A DNA stretch of 64,000 bases, taken from assembly GCF_020379485.1 (NCBI RefSeq), contig NC_063449.1, positions 37,755,473-37,819,472 of the forward strand, read 5' to 3'. Each line of letters starts with the position of its first letter. Position 1 is the stretch's first letter. The translations under genes and the position numbers were made by a program. The notes under the pieces are model-generated. The model saw only the letters and a list, made by a program, of their open reading frames with translations. It did no database searches and was not told the origin of the DNA. Shown here one piece after another: positions 11,430 through 22,600 of this stretch. Source of the DNA: Brassica napus (taxonomy: Eukaryota > Streptophyta > Magnoliopsida > Brassicales > Brassicaceae).

Positions 11430-11880
11430 GTTATGGACCTATAGGATTTGTAGAGTTTTCTATCTCTATATGAGTAAAGGTAATGTGAAGGTATGAAGAT
11501 TCCAGTAGGTGCTTCGGAAGGTTCTTTTTTTCCTTATTTCCTTTAATCATTTCCTAAAAATATATTTATGTTTTCATGTTTAAATGCTGTCGCCACTTTT
11601 TAGTGTATTCGGATGATATTGCAGTAGGTGCTGCAAAAGGTCTTTGTTTCCTCCATGGTGAAGCTTCGAAATTTGTCATGTATAGAGATTTCACATTATC
11701 AAACATTTTAGAATTGACTGCTAGAATTACATTAAGCTGATCATTTCATTATTTAGCACAACCATAATTTGTTTACTCGGTAGATATTGTGTTATCAGAT
11801 AATAATAATAATAGCAGTAGCAGTGTAGATAGTCTATTTACCAATATTATTGATATTTTCTTGTTAAATTACTGTCAAAA
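11430..11880. other. Host part of Mutator-like block
   Basis: There are two diverged copies of an AGTAGGTGCTKCRRAAGGT-like phrase (about 11502 and 11624), perhaps a local duplication. No gene is recognised. Confidence 0.3.
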
Positions 11881-11889
11881 TATGTTCAC

Positions 11890-12200
11890 AACAGAGTATA
11901 TTTTGGATGCTCGCATAGATGGATGTGAAGTCTATTACATAAGAAGGCAGGTGCATGGGGTACGGACTTTGGGTGGTTGGGTGAAGAGGACGATGGATTG
12001 GTGGGTAACATGGTTCCCTTCATGTTTTCCGGAAAGACATATTTTAAGATAGATTCAGAAGCGCACATTTGATTCTTACGAGGATTAAGCAAAAGCAAAA
12101 AGAAAAGAAGCAAAGTGGCAATGTTACGAGGGAGATTCCTAAAGTGATTGAGCGGCTGTTGGAGAAGTCAGTAGACCACTACAATTATGTTTGTTTGTAG
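11890..12200 (+). pseudogene. Frameshifted gene fragment of unknown identity
   Basis: From about 11950 one frame reads GTDFGWLGEEDDGLVGN and then MVPFMFSGKTYFKIDSEAH, ending at a TGA near 12069. The next frame immediately continues with a lysine-rich helix (RIKQKQKEKKQSGN), then REIPKVIERLLEK, and a stop at 12198-12200. The two read as one protein if a single base was lost near 12070. The charged, even composition looks like a real former coding exon. I cannot name the family. Confidence 0.4.
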
Positions 12201-12560
12201 CATATAACTAATCATGTTAACCGTTAAAATGAAGTGACGAACCTATTTGATTGTTGTTACACTCTCATGTTAAAGTTATGTGGATCTGTAGCATCTAACA
12301 AAATACGTTAAACGTCAAAACATCAGTTCTTGTTGTTTGTCGAGGAACAACTTCGAACTTACATTTCCTGACATTAAAAAAATCCTGATTTCAGTTTATG
12401 TTAATAATTACTTATTAAGGTGTTATTGTGTGTGTTAACAGTTAGCCTATAATTTTAACGTTCCTTTTATCCGTACATATAACTATGCATGTTAACCGCT
12501 AAACAAATTTACGAACCAATATAAATGATGTTACACACTAATGCTAATGTGTACATTTCA
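12199..12560. repeat. Imperfect direct repeats
   Basis: CATATAACTAATCATGTTAA at about 12199 and CATATAACTATGCATGTTAA at about 12475 begin two related stretches of about 75 bp, each running on to a GTTACAC phrase, about 275 bp apart. I see no gene in 12200-12856. Confidence 0.5.
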
Positions 12561-12848
12561 AGTTTAATCTTGGCAACGCAAACGTACATTCGTTCTACTC
12601 TAAACCATATATTTTAGTATGTTAATAAATAAAATTTAACTCCCGATGTTAACTAATTAAAGTTTTCCAGCCAAAAAAAACATGTTACCGATGGATAACA
12701 ATTAGCATAATATGTCATGTAAACATGTTGATTAAGATTATTATTATGTGAAGAAAGGTATTGTTATCAATTAGTAGTGAGAGAAAAATATGATCTACAC
12801 TAAAAATAAAGAGAAAGTTGTATTCTACATTAAAAAAAGCTGTCAAAA

Positions 12849-14831
12849 ATGCTTTCAAAACTAAAAGAAGGCATTGGAATCAAGACAGACCTCTCCAAAG
12901 CCTTCGATAGAGTAGAGTGGCCTTTTCTTGAGCAAGCAATGAAGTCTCTCGGTTTCTCGAAAGAATGGTGTAATCTAATAATGGAATGCATCACCTCTGT
13001 GCAGTACCAGGTCCTGATCAATGGAAACCCACATGGAGACATTAGACCAACCCGAGGGATAAGACAAGGAGACCCCCTCTCCCCCTACCTCTTTGTTATA
13101 TGCACGGAGATGCTGGTCCATAAACTTATCCAAGCAGAGTCGAGATGCGAGATTACTGGACTGTCAGTGGCAAGAGGAGCACCGGCAATCTCACACCTCC
13201 TCTACGCCGACAATAGTATGTTCTACTACAAACATACAGATGAAGAGCTAAACACCATTCTTGCCATTTTGAGCGAGTACAGACTAGCCTCAGGACAGCA
13301 AATCAACTACCAGAAGTCAAGTATATATTTTGGAAAAAATATATCTGCAGCGCGAAGAGAAGAAATCATGGAGAAGCTAGGAATTGATCAAGTGGGAGGA
13401 GATGGTATCTACTTAGGACTTCCTGAATCCTTCGGAGGCTCGAAAGTATCCATTCTTAGCTACTTAAAAGAAAAATTGGAGCAGAAACTTGGTAGCTGGC
13501 AAAACAGGTTCCCCTCACCAGCAGGCAAGGAAGTTCTCCTGAAGGTGGTCGCACTGGCCCTTCCCACATACACGAAGAGCTGCTTTCTCCTACCTAAGAC
13601 ACTCTGCAAGAAGATAGTGGCTTTGATGGCAGACTTCTGGTGGAAAAACAACAAAGACTCGAGAGGAATGCATTGGAAAACCTGGAGCCACATGAGAAAA
13701 CCAAAAGAAAAAGGAGGGCTCGGCTTCAAGGATTTGGAGGATTTCAACATGGCTTTACTAGGGAAACAATTATGGAGACTGATCACACACCCAAACTCTC
13801 TCCTAGCCAGAGTATTCAAGTCCGGATACTACAAATCCTCAGACCCTCTAAATGCCTCACTAGGATCTCGCCCTTCCTACGCATGGAGAAGCATGATGGC
13901 TGCACAGAAACTGATCAAGCAAGGCGCAAAAGTGGCAATTGGAAACGGTAGAAAAACCAAACTATGGGAGGAGCAATGGTTGGGAAGAAAGCCTGCCTTC
14001 GCACCTAGAGCCACAAGTTTCATACTACCTCAATACCGACAGATAGTGATGCCTACCATGACAGTTGTTGATCTGATGAATGATCCCAGAAAAGAATGGA
14101 ACATAGTGCTCATTGAAAACATCTTCCCAGAGAACATCAAAGAGCAAATTCTAGCTACAAATATCCAAGGGAGTCACGGAGAGGACACCTACTACTGGGA
14201 GTACACTAAGACCGGCCACTACACCGTCAAATCTGGGTACTGGGTGCAGCAAAGCATAAACAAACCAGACCAGAGCAACGAGACAGTGGATCAACCGAGC
14301 CTTGATGGCCTCTTTCAGCAGATATGGGAGATGAATACAAGCCCAAAAGTTCACCATTTCCTTTGGAAATGTCTCAGCGACTCACTACCTGCAGTTGCAA
14401 ACATGAGGAACAGACATATAGCCAAAGATTGTAGCTGTGGAAGATGCGCTATGGAAAATGAGACGATCAATCATATACTCTTCACATGCCCATATGCTCG
14501 GTTGATTTGGGCTTTGTCTCCAATTCATGCTCCAACAAATGGAGTATTGTCAGACTCTCTCTATGCAAACCTGGCCCGTGTGATGAACCTGAAACATCAA
14601 GACCCTACTGAAAAGGTGTATGATGATCTCGTTCCTTGGCTGCTTTGGAGAATCTGGAAAAACCGAAATGAGTTCCTCTTTAAAGGAATTGACTACACAG
14701 CGCCAAGCACAGTCAGTAAAGCAAGAGAGGACATGGAAGAATGGTTGAAAAGAAAGGAGGAAGAAAAAAATTGTAGCCAATACAGCCCCTCGCAGCAGTC
14801 AACACCATCGATGGAAACCCCCACCCACTAG
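12849..14831 (+). pseudogene. LINE ORF2: reverse transcriptase C-terminal half plus zinc-binding domain
   Basis: The long frame (numbered from the ATG at 12849, which lies in flanking DNA) shows KTDLSKAFDRVEW (motif A), RQGDPLSPYLF at about residues 72-82 and the catalytic box as YADN at 119-122. The usual second Asp of YADD/FADD is Asn here, which should abolish polymerase activity. The thumb region follows (GLPESFGGSK, FLLPK), then the plant-LINE zinc-binding region, about residues 480-560, with SPKVHHFLWKCLSDSLP and Cys residues in CSCGRCAMENETINHILFTC. The frame ends at 14829-14831, and RNase H continues in another frame, so there is a frameshift as well as the 5' truncation. It is not functional. 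Confidence 0.93.
12860..12875. repeat. LINE target-site duplication (left)
   Basis: The 16-bp word ACTAAAAGAAGGCATT recurs at 15353-15368 right after the LINE's A-tail. Confidence 0.9.
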
Positions 14832-15352
14832 CTGGATAAAATGCAACTCAGATGGAGCATGGCAGAGAGATCGACATCAAAATGGAGTGGGCTGGATAAG
14901 TAGAAATGAACATGGCAAACTACTCTGGGCGGGCATGAAAAGCGTTCAGGGACTGAGATCACCTGCAGAAGCAGAAGCGGAAGGGATCAAATGGGCAATG
15001 CACTCCATGAGCAGCCTAAGATACAAGCAGGTGATCTTTGAGACAGATGCACTCTTGATTGTCAAAATGATTGCAAGAACTGAAGAAATATGGCCAAATC
15101 TCAAGCCAATCATTATGGAAATACAAAACTGTCTCACTGGAAACGCTGGCTACAGGCTCGGGTATTATCCGAGAGAGAGTAATAAAGCAGCATATAGGAT
15201 AGCAAAGGAGGCTTTTTCTTTACAGAATCATGTCCTTAAGTTATATTCTATTGTGCCAGTTTGGTTAAAATCTGTGTTTGAGACAGATTTGTCTACTGTA
15301 GTTCCAAACTTTATGGGTTGAATGAAAAGTAGTAGTTGAGCCAAAAAAAAAA
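12876..15352 (+). mobile_element. 5'-truncated LINE (L1-type) with poly(A) and TSD
   Basis: The body starts inside the reverse transcriptase domain and ends in an A-tract at about 15343-15353. It is bounded by the 16-bp duplication ACTAAAAGAAGGCATT. Truncation at the 5' end plus an A-tail and a 16-bp duplication is the classic signature of target-primed reverse transcription. Confidence 0.95.
14832..15321 (+). pseudogene. LINE ORF2: RNase H domain (frameshifted)
   Basis: The frame reads WIKCNSDGAW, then AEAEAEGIKWAM and FETDALLIV, which supply the Asp-Glu-Asp metal ligands of RNase HI. It ends at 15319-15321 (PNFMG). It belongs to the same element as the RT upstream but is out of frame with it. 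This is the plant-type RNase H commonly fused to the C-terminus of LINE ORF2. Confidence 0.85.
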
Positions 15353-15386
15353 ACTAAAAGAAGGCATTATGAATAGTGCTTTTTCG

Positions 15387-15460
15387 AACTGCTGTTTCAG
15401 TCCCGACCTGCTGTGTCAGTCCCACCTGCTGTGCCAGTCCCCACCTGCTGTGTCAGTCCT
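15387..15460. repeat. Four tandem 18-bp units
   Basis: Four near-identical copies of ACCTGCTGTGTCAGTCCC lie head to tail (one G or C spacer between some). They are just right of the LINE insertion and within the Mutator-like block. Confidence 0.85.
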
Positions 15461-15598
15461 GCGGCGATTCATGTGTCAAACACGAAGGGGTATTTTCGGC
15501 AATCCAACACCAAAAAGATATTACAAGGCTCAATTATTTCACATCGTAGGCAATCCGCCAATTTGAACTCCCATTTGGGGTATTCACCTCATAGTCTC

Positions 15599-15687
15599 TT
15601 TGTCAATTCTCTCAATAAAATATAATTGACCATGGAATTAACTACCCTTAAGAAATTCAAATTGGTTTTAAAATTTAGATTGAACTA
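15599..15687 (+). repeat. Dispersed repeat, copy A, middle piece
   Basis: This piece reads TTTGTCAATTCTCTCAATAA and continues as copy B does at 44163-44250. It is cut at 15687 by a solo LTR. Confidence 0.75.
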
Positions 15688-17069
15688 TGAAATGGACTTT
15701 TCAAGGGTCCAATAATCAAATCATCATAGTAATTAAGATGTCAATCCATTTCTAAGAGTTTTGAATCAAAGAGAATTCAGGTTTTCAATTAAGCTAGATG
15801 CAATCAATAAGATGAGTGGTTTCAATCAATATAACAAGTTTCTAAAGCAACTAAACAACAACTTTCAATCAATTGGAATAAGGAGGAATCATGGGCATAG
15901 GATTTTGATTTCAGGTGACTAAGATTAAATCTAAAATGGCAAGGTTTCAATCAACACATTCCCCTTAGTCTAGATTTCAATTCTAAGCAAGTTCTCTTTC
16001 AAGATAAAAGCTCATTTACTCTCATGATGAAACATCAAATTCCTTTGGTTTGTGTCAATCAAGCAATCATTAAGGATAGATCATTCAACTTTCCTAACTC
16101 CCCTAACATCAAATCCCTTTGGTAGGGTAAGCTAAGAGCTTGATGAGTTAGCTCAGACATTTCATCGAATATCTTCCGGGCAATGAAATGTCTAGAGTTC
16201 TAAACCAGAATGGCCAACTCAAGCTTAGCATTAAGATCACTCAATCAAGCAAGGAAACACATTAATCTACTCTAAACATTCTAGATTATCACTTAATCAT
16301 CCTAAATCATCCTAACCCATGAATCCAAAGATGACCACTCACTCATAATCATGGTAGACACTAAATCATTAGTTGATCCAAATCTAAACATGATTAATGG
16401 TCAAAGTAATCAAGCAAAGATAAGAAATTATGATCAAGATTAGATCTTTCACCCAAAAGTGGCTCTTGATTAGATAGAAAACAAGATAAGATCCTAAGAT
16501 TAGGTCTGAGAAACATTTATAGTAGCTTAAAATCGAACCGGGTTAACCCAACAAACTTGGATTAACCCAAACACAAATGGGTAAATATCTGGTCAAATTC
16601 GGAAATGTTGACTTTCTGGACTCGCAGCGGCTAAGGCAAACCGCTCCACTAGGCCGCTGAGGCTCTCACAGCGGCTTCTTGCAGTCTTCGTCATCAGGCC
16701 GCTACAACAAGTACATATGCGGCAGGGAGTGGGGTGTTTTCCCAGTGGCTTCAGCACACTGCTGCGAAAGGCCGCTCCTACACTTAGTATCCGTTCCTCG
16801 AGCGCTTGCAGCGGCTTCTCGATGGGGTCATAAGGCCGCTGGGACGTCACAAAGCCGCTGGGACACTTGATCATCTCGTCTCATGCTCGAAAATCCCCAA
16901 TCTTGCCTCCAACCCATCTCTAAATGCTCCAAAGTCACCATTTGACATCTCCATCACCTGATAAGGACATATGCAGTGCAATGCAACCTAAACATGTCTA
17001 AATGTTATCCTAAATGATCAGAATACGCAAGAATGAATGGTTAAAACAATGCAAATCACGAAGATATCA
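15688..17069. mobile_element. Solo LTR, Athila-like, TSD AACTA
   Basis: The element runs from TGAAATGGAC to GAAGATATCA and is flanked by AACTA (15683-15687 and 17070-17074). It is the same family as 9676-11429 and alignable over most of its length. Its GC-rich block at 16620-16865 is built from GCCGCT/AGCGGC words rather than CCGCGA. Copy B of the host repeat has the single unoccupied site at about 44245. Confidence 0.92.
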
Positions 17070-18110
17070 AACTAAAAAAATACTAATAATAAAATAGATC
17101 TCCGACGAAACTTTGCTACTAGTTACATAAATCTAATTTTCAAAAAGATCTGATCATGGCATCAATCCTAATCTTTGATTCGGTCTTTTAATAATCCACA
17201 ACATACAAAAATCCGAAGTTGGATGTGGCATGTTCATAGCGCCAACCCTTATCTTTTGATATCTTTGTCAACCCTTATCTTTCGATATCTTTTTCAGAGG
17301 TGGATAATAAACTGAATCCAAATATCCGAATCGAACGCGGCCCGATAAAAATGAATTTGAACCTAACCGAATCCGATATAAATATTGAGTGGGAGTTATT
17401 TTATGATATTTCAGGTTATAAATTTTAACTGAACCAAATCCGAATCCAAATGGGTATCCATAAATTCAAAAATCCTGAAAAATACTCTTATTAAACCCAA
17501 ACTCAATCCTGAATAAATACTTTAAGATTTCATTGGGTACTAAAATAACTATCTAAATAATAAACTCAAATACTTAGTTTAATATATTTTGGTATTTGGT
17601 GCTCTTACTTCTTTTATATAGTTGAGTTTATCGGGTTCAATGTGTTTTTACTTAGGGTTTATCGGATATGATGTGTTTGCACATAGTTTTTGAGCTTTGT
17701 TCTATAATTTTATTGTCATTATTCTTAATTTTACTTGTAAAAAATTACATTAGAACCAAAAAGAATTGTAAGGACATCTCACTTCTTATATTTTATTTTT
17801 GATATTCTATTTGATTTTCGGACTTAACTAAGTACAAAAAGTATTTTGGAACTGAAAATCCAATTAAGATCTAAAACCCAAATTTATATTGGGTTCAACC
17901 TGTTTTTTTGGAAATGTTATATCTTAAACCCAAATCTGGACCCGACTAAACCCAAACCAAATTCAAACCCGAGAAAATCTAAACCGAATTCAAAATGAAC
18001 TTTTTAGATACCTAAATGGGGGCTAGATTCATAAACTCAAAAATTCAAAATCCGATTGAATTCGAACCAAAACCCGATTATAAAATATTTTTAAAAGTAA
18101 TCAGCACGAG
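17070..18110 (+). repeat. Dispersed repeat, copy A, right piece
   Basis: The piece begins after the duplicated AACTA and follows copy B (44250-45089): the phrase GATCTCCGACGAAACTTTGC, then GATCTGATCATGGCATCAA, then a long run rich in CCGAA/CCAAA words. It passes the position where copy B is split by the Athila LTR (about 17895) and continues to about 18110. No coding frame is present. Confidence 0.7.
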
Positions 18111-18435
18111 CCGGGTTTCAAAATTGATTATCTTATTTTTTTTAAATCAGTTAAAATAATATAAAATTATATTATGTTATAGTTCTTAAATAATTTTTTG
18201 AAAATGCTATTTCGGTAATTATTATTTTATAGAGAAATATCGTAGATTTGAGATTGTAATTGACAAAACTAGGATAACAAGAATTTTTGTTAATAGATAA
18301 GTATTCTTTCAGAATTTTTTGTCAATAAATTGTATTTAATAAATAAACTTTTAAAATTCTATTTTTGGAAAGTTATCATTTTTATAGAGAAATATTATAG
18401 ATTTGAGATTGTGATTTAGAAATTAGGATAAAAAG

Positions 18436-18585
18436 AAATTTTTTTTTTTTTTTGGCCAGCAAACAAAGCAGACTCATGTAGACTCTGCGAACCACCCCGG
18501 TAGCTCTGCATCCATATGGACGACAAACGACAATTGCTTTCTTGCACTGCGTGCGAGACTGTCCGCCTTTAATATTCATCTCTAA
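18436..18585 (-). mobile_element. Short LINE 3' end inside the satellite
   Basis: A poly(T) tract at about 18439-18453 marks the A-tail of a minus-strand copy. Upstream on that strand the frame ADSLARSARKQLSFVVHMD is followed by AELPGWFAEST and a stop, the usual C-terminus of the plant LINE RNase H domain. An AAAAAGAAATTT-like word flanks both sides as a probable target duplication. Confidence 0.75.
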
Positions 18586-19351
18586 AAAGAATTTCTTTCG
18601 ATAGATGAATATTCTTTTAAGATTTTTAATCAATATGTTGTATTTTTTAAATAAATCTTTAAAATTCTATTTTTGGAAATTTATCATTTTCAAAAAATTT
18701 GTAGATTTGAGATTGTGATTGAGAAATTAGGATAACAAGAACTTTTCTTGATAGTTGAGTATTGTTTTAGAATTTTCAATCAATAAGTTGTATTTTTTAA
18801 AAAATGCATATTTTGAAAATGTATCATTTTTATAGAAATATATCGTAGATTTGAGATTGTGATTGAGTAACTAGGATAAGGAGAATTTTTGTTAATAAAT
18901 GAGTATTATTTTAGAATTTTTAAATAGTCTTTTTAAATGCTATTTTTGGAAAGTTATCATTTTTATAGAAAAATATCATAGATTTGGGATTGTGATTGAA
19001 AATTAAGATAACATGAATATGTTGATAGATGAGTTTTCTTTTAAAAATTTTGGAAAATAATCATTTTATAGATAACTATTGTAGATTTGGGATCTGTGAT
19101 TTAGAAATTATGATAACAAGAATTTCTTTTGATAGAAGAATATTCTTTTAAGATTTTTAATCAATATGTTGTAGATTTTAAATAATTTTTTAAAATTCTA
19201 TTTTCAGAAATTTATCATTTTTATAGAAAAATATTATAGATTTAAGATTGTGTTTGAATAATTAGGATAACAACAACTTTTATAATTTTCGATCAATAAG
19301 TTGTATTTCTTAAATAATTTTTTTAAGAACGCAATTTTAGAAATGAAGAAT

Positions 19352-19886
19352 TTTATGTTTACCACTTTCATAGTACCCCTTTTCATCTTTACCACCATTA
19401 AAGAGACATTTTCAAAAATACCTTTTTCATTAAGTGGCTAAAAACTTTTATACCCTTGTTATCTATATATATATAATAAATTATTATTTAAATAAATAAA
19501 AATAAAAAAAAATAATAATTTTTTGTATGTTTTCGAATAATACTTTTTCAAATTCTAAATTTTTATAATTTTTTTTTTTGAATTTTTTTTTCCGAATTTT
19601 TTTTATTTTTTCAAAAACATTTTTTGAAAATAAAAAATTACGTTTGAAACTATTTTTAAAATTTTTTAAATATTTTTTAAGTATTTATTTATATATTTAT
19701 TAGAATCCTAAATTTCACATTCTAAAAACCCTATTACACCCCTCAACTCTAAACACTAAGTCTAGATTAGTTAACCGTATGAGTATAAGTGTCTTTTACC
19801 CTTCATTAAAAGTGAAGGTAAAAGTGATTAGCGTAAACATGAAAAGTAGTACTATGAATGTGGTATTTGTGGCAATCTCCCTTTTA
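19352..19886. mobile_element. Non-autonomous TIR element inside the satellite
   Basis: The satellite stops and resumes around this block. The ends carry imperfect inverted repeats of about 40 bp: the left contains ACCACTTTCATAGTACC, and the reverse-complemented right contains ACCACATTCATAGTACT. There is no coding frame. Similar AT-rich interior sequence occurs in reverse at about 25290-25560. Exact ends and target duplication are not certain. Confidence 0.55.
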
Positions 19887-21364
19887 AAAAAGTTATCATT
19901 TTTGTAGAAAAATATCATAGATTTCGAATTGTGATCGAGAATAAAGAATTTTTGTTGATAGAAAGGTATTCTTTTAGAATTTTAATCAATAAGTTGTATT
20001 TTTAAAATATATTTTTTTAATTCTATTTTTGGAAAGTTATCATTTTATTGAGAAATATTGTAGATTTGGGACTGTGATTCAGAAATTAGAATAACAAAAA
20101 AAATTGTTGATAGATAAGTATTCGTTTCGAATTTTTAATCTATAAGATGTATTTTTAAATATAATTTCAAAAAAGCTATTTTGGGAGATTTTATATTGTG
20201 ATTTATAAATTAGGATAACAAGAAGTTTTTTTGATAGATGAGTATTCTTTCAGAATTTTAATCAATATGATGTATCTTTAAATAAATTTTTTAAAAATGC
20301 TATTTAAAAAAAAAAATTCATTTTTATAGAAAATTATCGTGGATTTTGGACTATGATTGAGAAATTATAATAACATGAATTTTTGTTAATAGATGAGTAT
20401 TCTCTTAGGATTTTTTATCAATATATTGCGTTTTTAAATAATTTTGTTTTATAAATACTTTTTTTTTGAAATGTTATCATTTTTACATAGAAATATCGTA
20501 GATTTACGATCGTGATTGAGAAATTTGGATAACTAGAATTTTTGTTGATAGATGAGTATTCTCTTCGAATTTTTAATCAATAGAATGTATTTTCTAAATA
20601 AATTTTTAAAAATTATATTTTGGAAAGTTATCATTATATTGAGAAATATTGTAGATTTCAAAATGTGATTAAGAAATAAGGATAACAAAAATATTTGTTG
20701 ATAGATATGTATTCATTTCAAATTTTTGATCAATAAGTTGTACTTTTTAAATAAATTTTCTATAAAATATTATTTTTGAAAATTTATCATTTTTATAGAG
20801 AACTATCGTAGATTCGGGATTGTGATTTAAAAATTAGGATAACAATAATTTTTTTTGATAGATGAGTACTGTTTCAGAATTTTAATCAATATGATGTATT
20901 TTTTAAATAATTTTTTTAGAAATACTATTTTTGAAAAGTTAAAATTTTAAAGAGGAATATTGTGTATTCTCGACTGTGATTGTGAAATTAGGATAACAAG
21001 AGTTTTTATTGATAAATGAGTATTCTCTTATAATTTTTGATCAATAGGTTGTATTTTCTAAATAAATTTTCTAAAAAAATGCTATTTTTGAAAAATTATC
21101 ATTTTTATAGAGAGCTATTGTAGATTTTGAGATTGTGATTTAGAAATTAGGATAACAAGATTTTTTGTTGATATATGATATTCTTATGATTTTTGATCAA
21201 TAGGTTGTTGTTTTTAAATAATTTTTTTTTTAAATGTTATTTTTGAAAAGTTATATTTTTATAGAGAACTATTGTAGATTTTGGGATTGTGATTTATAAA
21301 TTAGGATAACAAGAATTTTTGTTGATATATGAGTATTATTATATGATTTTTGATCAATATAATA

Positions 21365-21440
21365 ATACTCGGCGGTTTTAAAATGCGGATCAAAATCTAA
21401 AAATACTCGGCGGTTTTAAAATGCGGATCAAAATCTAAAA
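21365..21440. repeat. Perfect 38-bp tandem duplication
   Basis: Two adjacent identical units begin ATACTCGGCGGTTTTAAAAT, at the right edge of the satellite. Confidence 0.9.
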
Positions 21441-22006
21441 TATTTTATTAAAATTTAATATTTATTTAATATTTATTTAATATGTGATTTACTATTTATC
21501 TCATTAGAAATTTTTAGGTTGTAAGATTTTTATTAAAGATAATAACATCAAATCACTTCTAATTAACAAATTCATAAACATAATTAATATATATTAGCTT
21601 TCAATCGATTTCAAAATTTAGTTATAAATGTGTGTATATATATATATTTATTTTTACTTTAACAAGACATTATAGAAAATATAATATTTTTTTTATAATT
21701 AACTAAATTTTAGTTTACTATTTAAAAAATAATAAAAAATTAACAATATAATTAAAATATTTAAATAAATAATATATAATTAACTTACTTAATACAATAA
21801 TTATTTTATAGGTTATAAATTTTTATTTTATAATGTGTATATATATTTCAATTTAATAACATATATATATATATATATATATAATATTAAAAAATATTAA
21901 ATTAATTGAAATTTAATTTAATAATGCACATAGAGAACATATGTTTATGTTTTCAAATAAACTTAATTTTAAATAGTAAATATTGGAAATAAAATATTTA
22001 AATAAG
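21441..22006. other. AT-rich spacer
   Basis: There is an (AT)n run at about 21867-21892. No gene or clear element is seen. Confidence 0.5.
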
Positions 22007-22600
22007 TTTTTTTTTTTTTTGATGAAACTTCAAATTTATTAATTACTTATAAAAGTAGGCATTTACAAAGGAATAAAATCTATGTAATATATATAAGTGG
22101 TTCCTATATGAAACGCTTAACCTATGTGTGACAATGACGACAAAAAAAAAACCTATGTGTGACAAAGAAAGGAATAGGAAAGTAGCCAAAATCAAATATA
22201 ATGTTGAAACCATCTCTGTAGTAGCCCTGCATGCTGATGTCTTAGCTTGTACTTTAGTGACACTATTCTATTCCTTAATTCCTTATCAACTATCCAAGTG
22301 AGTTGTTCATTTCATGTGGTGGCGATGAACATTGCGTTCCCTCCATATGCGATAGATAGTAGTCTGGAATACCATTTTGACTGAGGTGCGATCGCAGCAG
22401 CAGCGATAACGTCAGTTGCTAATGTGGGCTTTGTGCTCGTTCCCAATACTCTCATAACTAGCCTTTTCCAAACAATGTAAAAATAGGGACAAAAGACGAA
22501 AGGATGATCTCTTGTCTCGTTCCTATGTTCTTCTCACCACATAGAGTTGTCACAACTCTACTTATTCTAGACTCTTATTCTAATGTGAGGTTCCTCTAAT
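22007..22600 (-). mobile_element. LINE 3' fragment
   Basis: Poly(T) at 22007-22020 is the A-tail of a minus-strand LINE copy. Reading leftwards, the frames give RDHPFVFCPYFYIVWKRL and IYRIWRERNVHRHHMK, both landmarks of the C-terminal zinc-binding region of plant LINE ORF2. Frameshifts and stops separate the pieces. The right edge is approximate. Confidence 0.75.

Larger units (their letters stand above)
9063..15598. mobile_element. Mutator-like insertion with captured sequence (Pack-MULE-like)
   Basis: A 6.5 kb block interrupts the dispersed repeat and is flanked by the 9-bp duplication TTTGTCAAT, the size typical of Mutator-like transposons. The ends share a weak inverted start: GAGACAAT on the left, and GAGACTAT when the right end is reverse-complemented. 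Both sides also contain an AATTGGCG word close to the end. No transposase is seen. Two later arrivals sit inside: a solo LTR (9676-11429) and a LINE (12876-15352). What remains, about 2.3 kb, holds gene-like fragments. The long TIRs of classic MULEs are lacking, so the class assignment rests mainly on the duplication length. Confidence 0.5.
18170..21360 (+). repeat. Degenerate AT-rich satellite, about 150 bp unit
   Basis: About 17-20 diverged head-to-tail monomers share GAGATTGTGATTGAGAAATT, AGGATAACAAGAATTTTTGT, ATAGATGAGTATTCTTTTAG and TTTTTAATCAATAAGTTGTA in fixed order. The spacing between successive GATTGTGATT words is mostly 140-165 bp. Two foreign insertions break the array (18436-18585 and about 19352-19886). 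I do not recognise it as the roughly 176-bp Brassica centromeric satellite. Confidence 0.85.

Noticed and set aside
18170..21360. A CRISPR array or the Brassica centromeric satellite
   Set aside because: The units are diverged and contiguous with no unique spacers in a plant genome. Length and sequence do not fit the roughly 176-bp centromeric repeat as I know it.
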